Shown here piece after piece: positions 10,969 to 22,113 of a stretch of 64,000 bases of DNA. The stretch comes from Coleophoma eucalyptorum (lineage: Eukaryota; Ascomycota; Leotiomycetes; Helotiales; Dermateaceae): assembly GCA_026120035.1 (NCBI GenBank), contig JALRME010000006.1, positions 930,001-994,000 on the forward strand, written 5' to 3'. The position numbers were made by a program, and so were the translations under genes. The notes beneath the pieces were generated by a model. That model searched no databases, was not told the origin of the DNA, and saw only the letters and a list, made by a program, of their open reading frames with translations. The stretch's first letter is position 1, and each line of letters opens with the position of its first letter.

Positions 10969-12429
10969 ATGGCCACGAAAATGAAGTCGCGATGGGCGGA
11001 CGACGAAGAGGATGCGGAACTGGAGGCGCAAAGAAAACGGGAGAAGGAGGAGAAGAAGCGCGCCAAAGCAGAGAAGCAGCGTAAGCTTGACGAACAGGCT
11101 GCACAGCTTCGATTACAAGAAGAGCAAGCTGCCGCGGCGGCGACCGAGTCTCATTCAAACCAGAGAGAGCTTTCTTCGCGCCCTTCAAAACGGCGGAGGC
11201 TGTCGCCCGAGTCTGCAGCGCCGCAAAAGGACCTACCCCCAGCGAAGCTCCTTCGATTTCCCGGGGGAGAATGGAAGAGGTGTCGGAGTGTGGAGGATTA
11301 CGAGAAGCTGAATGATATTGAGGAAGGTGCTTATGGATGGGTATCGAGGGCTAAGGATATGACTACGGGCAAGGTGGTTGCACTGAAGAGGCTCAAGATG
11401 GAAAATGTACAGGATGGAATACCGGTTACGGGCATACGGGAGATCCAAACACTGATGGACTGCGAACATCCAAACATCGTGACCCTGCAAGAAGTTGTTG
11501 TTGGAGAAGATACGTCAAAAATTGAGAAGTAAGTTGAGGACTCTTGATTATGGAGTGGACATTTTCTGATTATTGGCTATAGCATCTTCCTAGTCCTCGA
11601 TTTTCTGGAACATGATCTTAAGACTCTCCTCGAGGACATGAGCGAACCCTTTCTGAATTCAGAGATCAAGACCCTTTTACTTCAGCTTACCTCTGGGGTC
11701 AATTATCTACACAATAATTGGATTCTTCACCGCGATCTCAAAACGTCTAATTTGCTTCTCAACAATCGTGGCCAGCTGAAAATCGCAGATTTTGGCATGG
11801 CCAGATACTTTGGCGACCCACCACCAAAAATGACACAATTAGTGGTCACCTTGTGGTACCGTTCTCCAGAACTGCTGCTTGGAGCGGAAAAGTACGGGAC
11901 GGCTGTAGATATGTGGAGTATAGGTTGCATATTCGGAGAGCTACTCACCAAAGAGCCTCTCTTGCAGGGCAAAAACGAGGTTGACGAGCTTTCTAAAATC
12001 TTTGAGCTTTGTGGAATCCCCACGGAAGATGCTTGGCCTGGGTTCAAGCGGCTCCCAAACGCACGATCTCTGAAATTGCCTAAGAATCCCGCAACTCATG
12101 GCTCAGTCCTGCGAGCCAAGTTCCCATTCTTGACATCAGCAGGCAGCTCATTGCTGACATCCCTACTGGCGTTGAACCCGGCCAAGCGTCCATCAGCCAA
12201 AGAGATGTTGGATCACCCCTTCTTCACCGAAGACCCAAAGCCAAAGAGCACGGCCATGTTCCCTACCTTCCCTTCCAAAGCTGGACAGGAAAAACGCAGA
12301 CGGAGAGGAACACCCAATGCCCCAGTGCGCGGAGCAGCGCCAGATATCAATGCAGTGGATTTCAGTGGCATTTTTGCGGGCAGGGAAGACGAAGAGAAGG
12401 GCGGCGGCTTTTCCTTGAAGCTTATCTGA
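10969..12429 (+). CDS. CDK11: CDK11/PITSLRE-type cyclin-dependent kinase
   Basis: Two exons (10969-11528, 11583-12429) encode 468 residues. Residues 15-58 are a charged Lys/Glu/Ala-rich coiled-coil-like stretch, followed by a basic SKRRR patch that may be a nuclear signal. The kinase domain spans about 111-402: glycine loop IEEGAYGWV, VALKRLKM with the catalytic Lys, the cyclin-binding helix written PVTGIRE, HRDLKTSNLLL, DFGMARYFG, LWYRSPELLLG and the CDK GTP signature ELCGIPTEDAWPG. These features match CDK11 (CDC2L; fission yeast Ppk23-like), linked in other species to transcription and splicing. The splice restores EHDLKTLL after ENIFLVLDFL. The head-to-head arrangement with NDUFAF7 implies a compact shared promoter. 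Confidence 0.93.
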
Positions 12430-13386
12430 GATAGCAATAAGGGTTTAAGGCGCCGTCATGTTCGGATCTGCCTGGAATACTCACTCCCCGCGAACAGCTA
12501 CCACGCTGTGGCTCGCATCAATATCACCAACCGCTGTCAATCTGACGCGCTAGTCAGCTACATCGTCGTATAACAGGCATTGTTTGCTTGCTGGCTTGAC
12601 GTGGGAGGCTTCGGCGATAGGGTTTAGCAGAGGGACTTAAAGGAGTCATATCTTGATAGACGGATGGAGGACTGGTGGCTCTCTTGATTGGTAATACGCC
12701 ATGAAGGCCACCAGGGGTTAAACCGAGCGCAGAATAGGCGATTTGGGCTGCGGCCGTAGGAGTCGACTAGTGCCGTGCCAGGGCGCTGGGATAATAAGAC
12801 TAATCCAACTACATCCCAAGCCACCATTGCAGACGCTCTCAGTGCTTACTTGGAAAGGCAGCAGATCCTCTCAGTGCTTACTGGGAAAGGGAGGAAAGGG
12901 AGTAGATTAGGCCGCTTCGGATATACGTGTTGTTGCGCTTGTTGCACTGTCACCACTATGCCGGCCGTCGTTTCAAGCCAAGCGTGCATGCCGGCCCTTT
13001 CCCATGTGCGGACAATCCGCATTGCAGCCGCACAAGCTTTCGCACCCAGTTTGAACGGCTCGCTTCCACCCTCACCCTCACCCTCCCTTTGTTGGGCTGA
13101 AGGTGAGAGCATTAGAGCATCATCTTTTTCGGGGATAGGGGATTATTAGTAACCTATGTCCTTCGCTATGATTCATTTCTGTTCTGTTGATGTATTTGCA
13201 CGTAGCCCCGTCGGCATTCTCATCAAGCCGGTTGCTAGGAGGCCCTTGGCCTTTTGGTCTGGATGGCTTCTTATATTGCGATCCTGCCATCTCTGTGTTT
13301 CTGTTATTCGAGCATATTCAGCCTAAGTAATTTCGCATCTGTTGTATATTCTTTTCCCATCGTGCACTGCTCTGTTCCAACCAAAA
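12430..13386. other. Gap between CDK11 and the MFS gene
   Basis: No gene recognised. The first part is CDK11 3' UTR; the end is the promoter of the transporter. A 124-codon frame at 12775-13149 is Ser/Ala/Cys-rich, shares its stretch with another open frame on the opposite strand, and lacks motifs. The 17-mer CTCTCAGTGCTTACT recurs with small changes around 12838 and 12869. Confidence 0.5.
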
Positions 13387-15211
13387 ATGTCTTCAACAAC
13401 TCTGCCCGGGCAGGAAAGCCCGCCAACCATGGCCTCTTCCCTTGATCTTGAGAAGCTAGATGCTGAGCTCCCTGCGCCGATAGAGCCAGAAGCTGCAGAA
13501 TATGTTCGTCCCATCAGCAATTTGAGATGGTACCTTGTCTGTCTTGGTCTATACCTGAGTGCGCTCCTTTATGGTATGGGCTCCCTCTATGCATTCGGAC
13601 AACAACAACTGATTTGTTTTAGGACTGGATACTACCATCGCGGCTGACGTTCAAGGACCTATTCTACAATCACTGGGAGATATCGAAAAGCTAGCATGGG
13701 TTGGCATCGGCTTTCCTATGGGCTCGGTGTCTATCATTCTCCTCGTTGGCTGTTGCTATGGACTCTTCAATATCAAATATCTCATCATCGCTTCTCTAAC
13801 CGTCTTTGAGATTGGAAGTGCCATCTGTGGTGCTGCCCAAAATATGAATATGATGATTGTTGGAAGAGTCATTGCTGGTATGGGAGGTGCTGGAATGTAT
13901 CTTGGAGCTCTAACCTACGTCTCTATCTTCACGTCCTTCAAGGAGCGACCTATTTACAATGCTTTGATTGGACTTTGCTGGGGTAGCGGTGCTATTCTTG
14001 GTTAGATATCCTCCTCCCTTGTGATAAATAGGTATGCTAACATCTACAGGCCCTGTCATCGGTGGTGGCTTCGCAGTAAGTAGCGCAACATGGCGTTGGG
14101 CTTTCTATATCAATCTTCCATTGGCAGCAGCTGTTGCACCAATCTTCTTCTTCCTTGTTCCCAGTTTCAACCCTGCCCCAGATCGATCCACCAGAGTAAA
14201 GCTGGCACAGCTCGACTGGGTGGGTGCTGCACTCAACGCTGCCGTCTTCACAATTTTCCAAGTCGTTCTCACATTCGCTGGAAGCACGTGGAAATGGGAT
14301 TCCGCAGGACCTATTACGCTCTGGATTATCCTCGGCATTGCAACCGTCCTCTATGCTGTTCAACAGGTTTTCTCTATCTTTACCACCCCGGAGACGAGGT
14401 TGTTTCCCGTCCAGTTCCTAAAATCTAGAACTATGCTGTTACTGTACTTTGCTACCGCTGCCTGTTCGACTGGTCTTTCCATTGGCGTCTACTATATCCC
14501 GCTCTTCTTTCAATTCACCCGCGGTGATTCAGCCATCCGTAAGTTCAGCCCCGCTGCTCCAAGCTCAAGCACCGTCCTAACCTCCCTTCTCCTACAGAAG
14601 CAGCAGTCCGTCTCCTGCCTTACATCTGCCTCGTCATCTTCTGTATAATGCTAAGCGGCGCTCTCCTCCCGATCTTCGGGCGCTACCAACCGTTCTTTAT
14701 CCTCACTGGCATCCTCCTCATCGTCGGCGGTGCTCTAATGCACACCGTGACTCCGAACACCTCTACATCGGCCATCTACGGCTACGAAGTCCTCATGGCC
14801 ATCGGCGCCGGGCTGAGCATGCAGATCGGGTACAGCATCGTCGTTGTCAAAGTGGCCCCCCACGAGATCGCCGCAGCGATCGGGTACATGAACGTCGCAC
14901 AAATCGGCAGCATGGCCATCGCCCTCTCCATCGGCGGGTCCATCTTGCAAAACATCGGATACATCAACCTGCGTGACGCACTGAGCGCGTACCACTTCAG
15001 CGAGCAGGAACTCCGCGCTGCGCTGGGTGGTGCGCAGAGTGTGATTCTGCAAGGGGGCGATGCACAGGTAAAGACGTTGGCGATTGAGGCAATTGCGAAG
15101 ACGCTCCAGAGCCTGTGGATCTTGACCATCGTCGCCGGCGCGGTGACTTTGGTTAGTGCGGTGTTTATGAAGAGGGAAAAGCTGGTCTTGGCTATGACTG
15201 CCGGCGGTTAG
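13387..15211 (+). CDS. MFS transporter, DHA2-like (14-helix drug:H+ antiporter)
   Basis: Four exons (13387-13573, 13623-14000, 14050-14538, 14598-15211) give 555 residues. After an acidic N-terminal tail of about 48 residues come many hydrophobic helices. Recognisable DHA2 features are LDTTIAADVQGPI at the end of helix 1 (completed across the first intron), GRVIAGMGGAGMYLG in the motif B/C region, PVIGGGFAVSSATWRWAFYINLP (motif C and the WRW after it) and a long central loop. Fungal relatives export toxins, drugs or own metabolites; substrate cannot be read from sequence. All introns are 49-59 nt and keep frame. No biosynthetic genes sit beside it, so a cluster role is not supported. A neighbouring-family alternative is a siderophore-type MFS. 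Confidence 0.92.
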
Positions 15212-16057
15212 ATGGCATGGTTTTGGCGAGAGGTTAATTGGGTACTTGAAAGCGTGCTTTTTTCCCTCCCGGGAGGGGCTTGGTGGGACAATATATACCG
15301 GTACGGGAGACATGGTTGGTGCCTTTGGAGTGTTCGGGGCTTTGCAAGGAAATACATCTAGTCAAAATATGCAGGCGATAGATAATTACGAGAAAGATAC
15401 ATGATAGAGTAGAATGGCAGCAACGAAGAGATAACTCTTCGAAGTATAATAATATATCAATATGGTATTAAAGAAAAGCATCGCTTAGATAAGACCTTAT
15501 CACAATATCATTTAGCATGGAATGAAGATTAGAGGTATACAACAAAGCACAAACTAAATGAGCAAATATCAGGGACAAGGACAATATTGTTGGGTATATT
15601 TTCAGATCCATATTTTGTATGTATGCATGGGGCAGGTACTTGTACAAGCGCTTCTAACATTGTTCTTCTCCTTTATAGAGGCTTCTTCCATTTCTTAGGA
15701 AGCACGTTGGTCCCCATTATTAATGGCCTCTCTGCTTTCAAAACTCGCAGGTTCAAAAATTACCAGCCAGTGATAAAACGGAACCCATTCCACCCTCCTG
15801 CTCTATCATCCTCATGCTTGAGTGGATCCTCCTCGTAATGCATTGCTCCTGTACACCCACACCCCCTCCCTATATATCCTCCAGGAAATGAAATTGAAAG
15901 GAAATCATAGTTGTGTAAAATTCATAAGCGACGTAACGTTGCGTTGGTAAATTGTTGTACAGTAAAGGAAGCGCGCCGCTATGCTATGCCGTGACGCTAA
16001 TTGAGAAGAGTACGTTGTAGAATAGAATATGCCTCATGGGCAGATATAATGGGTCGT
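15212..16057. other. Convergent 3' gap between MFS and STE11
   Basis: AT-rich sequence between two gene ends. No coding motif; a short frame at 15587-15838 starts with a non-ATG codon or has no family features. Probably 3' UTRs. Confidence 0.5.
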
Positions 16058-18920
16058 TCAGGTAATTGGATTCAAAAAAGGACTAAACAACAGCTCATCT
16101 GCGCTTGGTCGACTTGTATGGTCGATCTCAAAGGTTTGTGATAGGAATGTCTTCGCTTCATCACTTGCATGGTCGGGAATTGTTGGGCTGATCTTCGCAC
16201 CACCAATCTTGAAAATAGCTTGAAGTTGCGAGCAGTCTGGGAAGGGATGGGTTCCTGTCATCATCTCTACAACCAGACATCCAAGAGACCAGATGTCAGC
16301 CTTGCGTGTATATGAGGTCTGCTTGACAACTTCTGGTGCCATCCAGAAGACAGAACCTTGGAGAGAAGGCCGATTCTTAGCATTCTGAGCGCCACTGCTG
16401 AGTAGATTAGAAGCCTCAATCTTCTTAGAGATTCCAAAATCCGAGATTTTGATTCCTCCCTTATTGTCAACAAGAATGTTGGCACCCTTGATATCTCGGT
16501 GGATGATGTCTCGGCTGTGCAAGTACGCAAGACCAGTTACAATTTGGCGTACGAAGCTGCGAATGAGAGGTTCACGAAGTGCTCCGTAAGAGTTGAGCAT
16601 GGAAGTAACGGAGCCACCAGGAACGTACTCGAGGAAAATGTTGAGATGATCAACTGTAGAGCTTGCACCCAGGTATTGCACAATGTTGGGATGCTGAAGG
16701 TCTCGAAGCAGACTAATTTCGCGCTTCAGAGCATCGATCATGCTCTTCTTCCTAGCATCTGTCTGGCTGTTCGATCCTGGGGATGGTGTCTCGACTTGCT
16801 TAACGGCTAGGAGCTCTCCGGTTACTGCATGAAGAGCTAAATAGACACTACCGAAAGAACCTTGACCGATAAGAGCTCCCTTCATCCATTTGCTGTCATC
16901 CCAAGAGTCTCCTTGCAAGAAACTTTCCAACTCTTCATCTGCCTCTTCGCCATCTTCGTTCAAGGCCTGGCTGACGTCTCGAAGAGACCCGCTAGGCTCA
17001 GTACTACCTTCATCGAAATAGCTCTGTTGCACAACATTACCCTCTGGATCCGTAACATTGACATTCGTTCCGTCAGATCCGCTATCGAAGGAGACATAGG
17101 ATTTGCGATTTGGTTCAGTGGGTGACTCTTCTTGGACTCTCTCAAGTAAAGATGATGCCACTGAGTCACGGAAGTTGCGACTTCTTAGATCCAATGGGCG
17201 AACCTTTGCGAGTTGGCCGCTACCATTCAGCCATGTATCGGCTATTGTTGGCATTGGCGGTGCATTCTCCACGCTGGCGAAGCTGAGATTACTGGCAACA
17301 CTGAGGCGGCTGTTGACCTTGCTAAGACGGGTCGATCTCCGAAGCGAAAGTCTGGCAGTTCGATCAATCTCCTCGCGTGGATGGTCCGGGAAATATGCTG
17401 TGAGGTCTGAAGTGATCAACTCGCTTGGAGGTCTTTGGCCGAAAAATTGGCGAATTACTCCCTTCTTGCCTGCTGCTCTCTGTCTTGCACTGTCCCGCGG
17501 TCTTTCGATCGACGGAGGTCGCTCTAAGTCTTTGGCTGCATTATAAACATTACGCTCTCGCTCTCCCGCAGACACAGCAGATCCAGTGAATGAGGCAGGT
17601 GATAGAGGATGTTGGAGTCCAGTATCCCAGTTCTCTCCAAGCACCTTTTGCACTTTGAGTTGACTACGCTTATTGTCAACAGTTTCTAAAGCACGATTGT
17701 GGTTCGCAGAGGCTTCTTCTAAGGCAATGCCAGCTGCACGTTGCAATTCAGCCTCTCCTGGTTCTCCAGCATTCATTTTTCGGAGGATTAAACGATTTCG
17801 TTCAGGTCGCTTCTGGTCCTTGATAATCCTCCATAGCTCATTCTCAGATAAACGTCGACACTGAGTTGGGTCGGGTTCGACTCCAGAGAGGACGTAAAAG
17901 CAGTAGTTTCGATCATGATCTTCGCGATATCCAAATTTACGTAGGGTTACACGCATCACTTCATCGCAGGACTGGCAATCTGCAATCTTGACAACCTTTG
18001 TAACGCCACCGGACGAGATAACTCTGATGACATCCTGGTTTTGTGGTAGTTGCGCCATCAGCGAGCCGTCAATGCTACCATTGCCACGCGTATGGTGATT
18101 GATGAGTCGAGCTGTTGGCGGCGCTGAACCATCCGATGGCGTTACCGGGCGACGGCCCGATACTGTTGCTGCGCTGGATGGGTTCGAGCCGGCGAGATAG
18201 CCGTTTCTGGCGGCATCGGCAGGACTCATGACACCATACCTCTGCTGTCTAACAGCTCGTACCTCAGATCCTGTTAGAGGGGATACTGGGCGAGAAGGGG
18301 GTTTCGAAACATTCTCGGGTATGGATGAGGCCGGATTGTAATTTTCGAATTGTCTCGAGTATCTCTTGTTGGCAGGAGGTGTTGGAACTGTTCGTCCAGA
18401 GTTCGGAGGTCGTGGGGAGCCAGATGAGGATGGTGTGTGGGTGTCCAAGCCAGCGAAGGAGTCCTATATTGTTAGTATATTCGACTGAGGTCGGAGTTTG
18501 TAAACTCACCCTATTCCGCTTCTTTTGATTGGCATAAGCCTTGGTCCGTAGCTTCTTGATGTTCAGGAATAGTCTAACTCGGTCGCCAATCTTCTCAATG
18601 CCCATTTCCTGCAAGACTGATTTGTCGATCTCCAATAAATTCTCCCCATTGATATTGTTCTTCCGGAAAAGCTTCTCATAATCGCCACAGTTGACGGTTC
18701 GTAGCCATTCGCACACCCGATCCTCATCCCAGTTTTTCGCGGAATCTGGACTGTCGACATCAGAGAATTCAGATTCGGTCGGGCTGGCAAAAGACTGGTT
18801 TCCTGTGGCCATGGCGGGAATCCTTCGACTCGAGGGTGCCGCAGAGTTTTGGGTGGATGAAAGGCTGGAGCCAGTGGCCAGCGGGGCTGGAAAGGGTGAT
18901 TTGGAAGCTAGCATGGCCAT
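16058..18920 (-). CDS. STE11: MAP kinase kinase kinase STE11 (SAM, RA, kinase)
   Basis: Two exons (18920-18510, 18463-16058) encode 938 residues. The SAM domain is at about 64-125 (WDEDRVCEWLRTVNCGDYEK onward), used in Ste11-Ste50 binding. A Ras-association-like region is at about 281-368 (DVIRVISSGGVTKVVKIADC to RLILRKM). A Ser-rich linker follows, then the kinase domain at about 663-935 with IGQGSFGSVYLA, HRDIKGANIL, DFGISKK and MAPEVVKQ. STE11 orthologues activate Ste7 in the pheromone/filamentation/appressorium MAPK module and may feed osmosensing. The single intron falls between SAM and linker. A 4-codon uORF ends 21 bases before the start. The orthologue assignment is secure because SAM plus RA plus this kinase class is specific. 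Confidence 0.96.
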
Positions 18921-18941
18921 GATCTCGGGATATGGTGATGC

Positions 18942-18956
18942 TTATAGATGTAGCAT
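18942..18956 (-). promoter_or_regulatory. 4-codon uORF just before STE11
   Basis: On the minus strand an ATG at 18956 is followed by three codons and TAA at 18942, ending 21 nt before the STE11 ATG. If the transcript includes it, it could lower STE11 translation. Transcript start is not visible from sequence. Confidence 0.4.
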
Positions 18957-19311
18957 GTTCGAGTGTTGTTGTTGGGCGAGCAGTGGTAGTAAACAGAAAA
19001 TAGCCAGCAGGGAGTAGCGAGTGCGGCGGCGAGGTCTGACAGATTAAGCTACGCTGTGCACTGGCTCGTCGTCCAGTGTAGACGAGAAGATGGAGCAGGA
19101 GACGTCGCGTTTGAGCCCCAGATGTACTGGGATGGACCTTTCCTTTTGAGGCCGTTTCCTTTGTGTATGATGTGGATCTGGCGAGAAGAGATTAAGATAA
19201 GATTGTGAGTATGCTTTGAATATGCTGCTGGGCAATGTCGCGGGTTGCGCGAGAAATGTTTTGGTGAAATTGGTCTCGGGTTTGAGAAGTGGTGGTGGAT
19301 CGCGTCGCTTT

Positions 19312-19324
19312 GGGGGGGGGGGGG
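19312..19324. repeat. Poly-G run (13)
   Basis: Thirteen consecutive G on the + strand, in the long leader/promoter side of STE11. Such runs can be assembly-sensitive and length-variable. Confidence 0.9.
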
Positions 19325-22113
19325 CAGTCCACGTCAAGTCTTACGGATGGATGAACGTCTGTATGCGTGTGGTGCGCTGTGCTGATGCTTTGCTGTGCTG
19401 TCGCTGATGCTGATGGTGATACTGGCGCACATACAAATGCGAGTCCTCGGACCTCAGAAAGGACGAAAGGTAGTAGGTAGGCCGGCAGGGGAACAGAGGT
19501 ATATGAGGATGATGGGGGTGGGAAGGATGGCACGGAGGAAACGTGGAGTAAAAGAGTGAAGGCGAAGGCGAAGGCGAGGAGAGAGGGCGAAATAGCTGGC
19601 AGCTCGCACGCTCGTTCGCTGCAGTCGGCGCGGATATCGTGAGGGGACTGACACGACGGGCACGACTGGCTGACTTTCGCTTCCTGGAGATGGCGATGGA
19701 GTTGCAGGCCAGGACGTAAAGTCTTACAGCAGAGTCTTGGAGCTAATCCTCACGGCGCTAAACGGCCCTCACGTTTCAGAAGCAGCACGGGCCAGGGATG
19801 TCTACGAAGTGTATACAAGATTCGACATTATTGTCCCAAGCTAACCCCGGCTAGGGCTCAGATGAGTCTAGCTCCGGGCTGTTGGGCTGGCCCCAATTCA
19901 AACAATCGCCCGCTGCCCTTTCTGCTCGTTTCTCTGCTCCGGCTCTAGCACCTGCGCCTGCACTGGCACCGCTGGTCCGCCAGTCGGGAGAGTTCGACGA
20001 GGCCAAAAGCTATCCAGTGTGGTGGGAGCAGAGCTTAATGTGTCCGCAGGGACCGCCAACGCGCCTCTCTGGCTCTCCTGCTTGTTTCACCTAGTCCTCC
20101 TGTCCGCCCAACTGTGCCCATGCGCGTCTTCCGATGACATGTTGCTTCCTTCGGACCTTCAGGCCTTCAGACTGTTTTTCGCCGCTGTCTGTCTACACCC
20201 CCCAGGGTTGATGAGCGACTCGCAAAGGGTGGAAAGAGGGTGGAACGATCAGCGATCGCATCTGACCTCCACCCGTCCAAATACTGTATCTAGCAACAAT
20301 TGACGCCAGGGGGTTTGTTTGATTTCCTTTGATCCCAGTCTCCTAGAGCACCCAATTCTTGCGGCAGCACGCTTGTTGTCCAATCAACTCGAGTCCAGTA
20401 AGGGCCGCCTGTCTTCCTAGCCGACAGCTGCTAGAATAGGACTGACCCGACCTTCGACTATCAATGTGAAACCTGCGGCCTGGATTGGTGCAGCCAACCA
20501 AATAGCCTTAGCCGGCTGCATCCACCGACACCAACTCCGGCTCCGCCATCTCCAAGGCCTACAGTACTCTCTCTGTACACGGTATCCAGCCTGCAGATGG
20601 TGACGGTGTAATCTTGAGAGCCGACTCCCATGGCCAAGACACGATGCCTCTCAGCACCCGGCATCTGATAGCGAGTTTGGCAAAAGCCCAGCCGACCTTG
20701 ACGAGCGTACAGCTGTTCGGAGATGACACTCAACTAATAAGCGAGCGAGTACGAGGTGAGGTGTTCATGATTGGGACTTCGACGACGCGTACAAAGTGCC
20801 AGTATCAAAGTTCTGTTTGCCTCATTCTTTCTTTCACTGGGTCCTGGTGCGTAAGTACGCCGGATAATAGTGGTCTTATCCGTTTCTACCCCCCCGTGTT
20901 TCCCTGTCTGTCCGCCAGAACCTCATCATCGCTCATCTTCGCTACCATTTCTGACAAAACCTGCAACGCGATCTACAATCTACATGAGGTCATATCATCC
21001 GTCATATACACTCTATGTTCGTCTGAACTCAGCAACAATCTGTGCCAACCAAGCGTCGATGTGCTGAAGATCATCTCTCTTTCAACTAAGCATCACCATG
21101 CCGTGTGTTACGGTCCTGACTTGCCCATAGCCAGTTGTCCTGCCCATCTCCGAGGATGAGATGATTAGTGCAGCAACCAAGCAGTCTTCGGGCGCATCTA
21201 AAGTGTTGTTTCTCTCTTTCACCGCTTCATGTCTCCATAAAAGACAACCTCTTATTCCGTCATCCAAGAAACACTCAAACACGCTGCCATCCCGTGGTCT
21301 CGCAAGCCACGCAATCCAACAGAGAGGGTGTCGTGTTCCTCTCCAGATCTTCTGCTGTTGCCGTTAAGCACGGATATCAGCGCGATCAAGTTCTATCATC
21401 CATGAAACGAAACCGTCAAAAGTGTAATTCTTAGGGAAGTTGGGCTAAAAAAACGACCAGCAGGATGGCCCTTTTCAGCTTTGGAAAATGGCGTCCCGGG
21501 CGTGTTCAAGTCTATCTGCAGCCTTCCGCAACTAGGGTTCGGTGTGGAAGATACAGGGTCTCCTTGCTACCTAAGTCATTTCTGTTGGACAGTTGGTAGG
21601 CCAAGGAGTAGGGGTCCCCATCTTCCATTTGTTATGGAGGGTGGATAAACATTTGCCCCAGCTGGGCAAGACTCATCTCTCATAATACCAAGAATTTAAT
21701 GTTCTTGACTCCGCTCGATGAGACATCAATAACATCGTCATATATTGTTGTCCTTTAATGACTAGTTTGAGGCTGCATATGGTTATTTTTAGGTGGGCGG
21801 GCATTGTACCGTAGCATATTAAATGCATTGTGAATCTGTTGATATTACAGTAGCATCGATAATGCAGGCCGTGGTGGAAATGATGGGTTGGGCGGGTCTT
21901 CCGGGAAGGGAGGTACGGGTGGTAACGAACACGGAAAGCCGCCAAAATGGAATAATGATATCCCGCTCCGATACATCTAAACGCCAGATCGGTGTACTTC
22001 GAATACCGTACGAGCTTGAGCTTCAACGTCAGCCTTGGGGACTCCATACCCAAGTACAGCCTTGAGCCCATATCTATGCCAATACCATGAGGTAGCTTTA
22101 GTTATCCTGACGC

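Larger units (their letters stand above)
18921..22113. other. 3.2 kb divergent gap between STE11 and VPS18
   Basis: The largest gap in the window. The STE11 side (about 18960-19700) reads as CT-rich on the STE11 strand, as in a long fungal promoter or leader. It has a run of 13 G at 19312-19324 and a GGCGAA hexamer repeat near 19558-19580. Several open frames occur (19882-20303, and 20644-21159 from its first ATG), but none shows a known motif, splicing logic or membrane pattern. I see no tRNA or transposon. Confidence 0.5.

Noticed and set aside
12775..13149. 124-codon frame between CDK11 and the MFS gene
   Set aside because: An equally open frame on the opposite strand covers most of it; no family features.
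13387..15211. Secondary-metabolite cluster around the DHA2 transporter
   Set aside because: Neighbours are CDK11 and STE11; no synthase, regulator or tailoring enzyme is adjacent. The FAD monooxygenase is 20 kb away.
17865..17880. Perfect-looking tRNA B box (GGTTCGACTCC)
   Set aside because: It lies inside the STE11 coding region; no A box, acceptor stem or cloverleaf surrounds it.
20644..21159. Frame of about 170 codons in the STE11-VPS18 gap
   Set aside because: No recognisable motif, low-complexity composition and no splice logic; it remains possible as an orphan gene.
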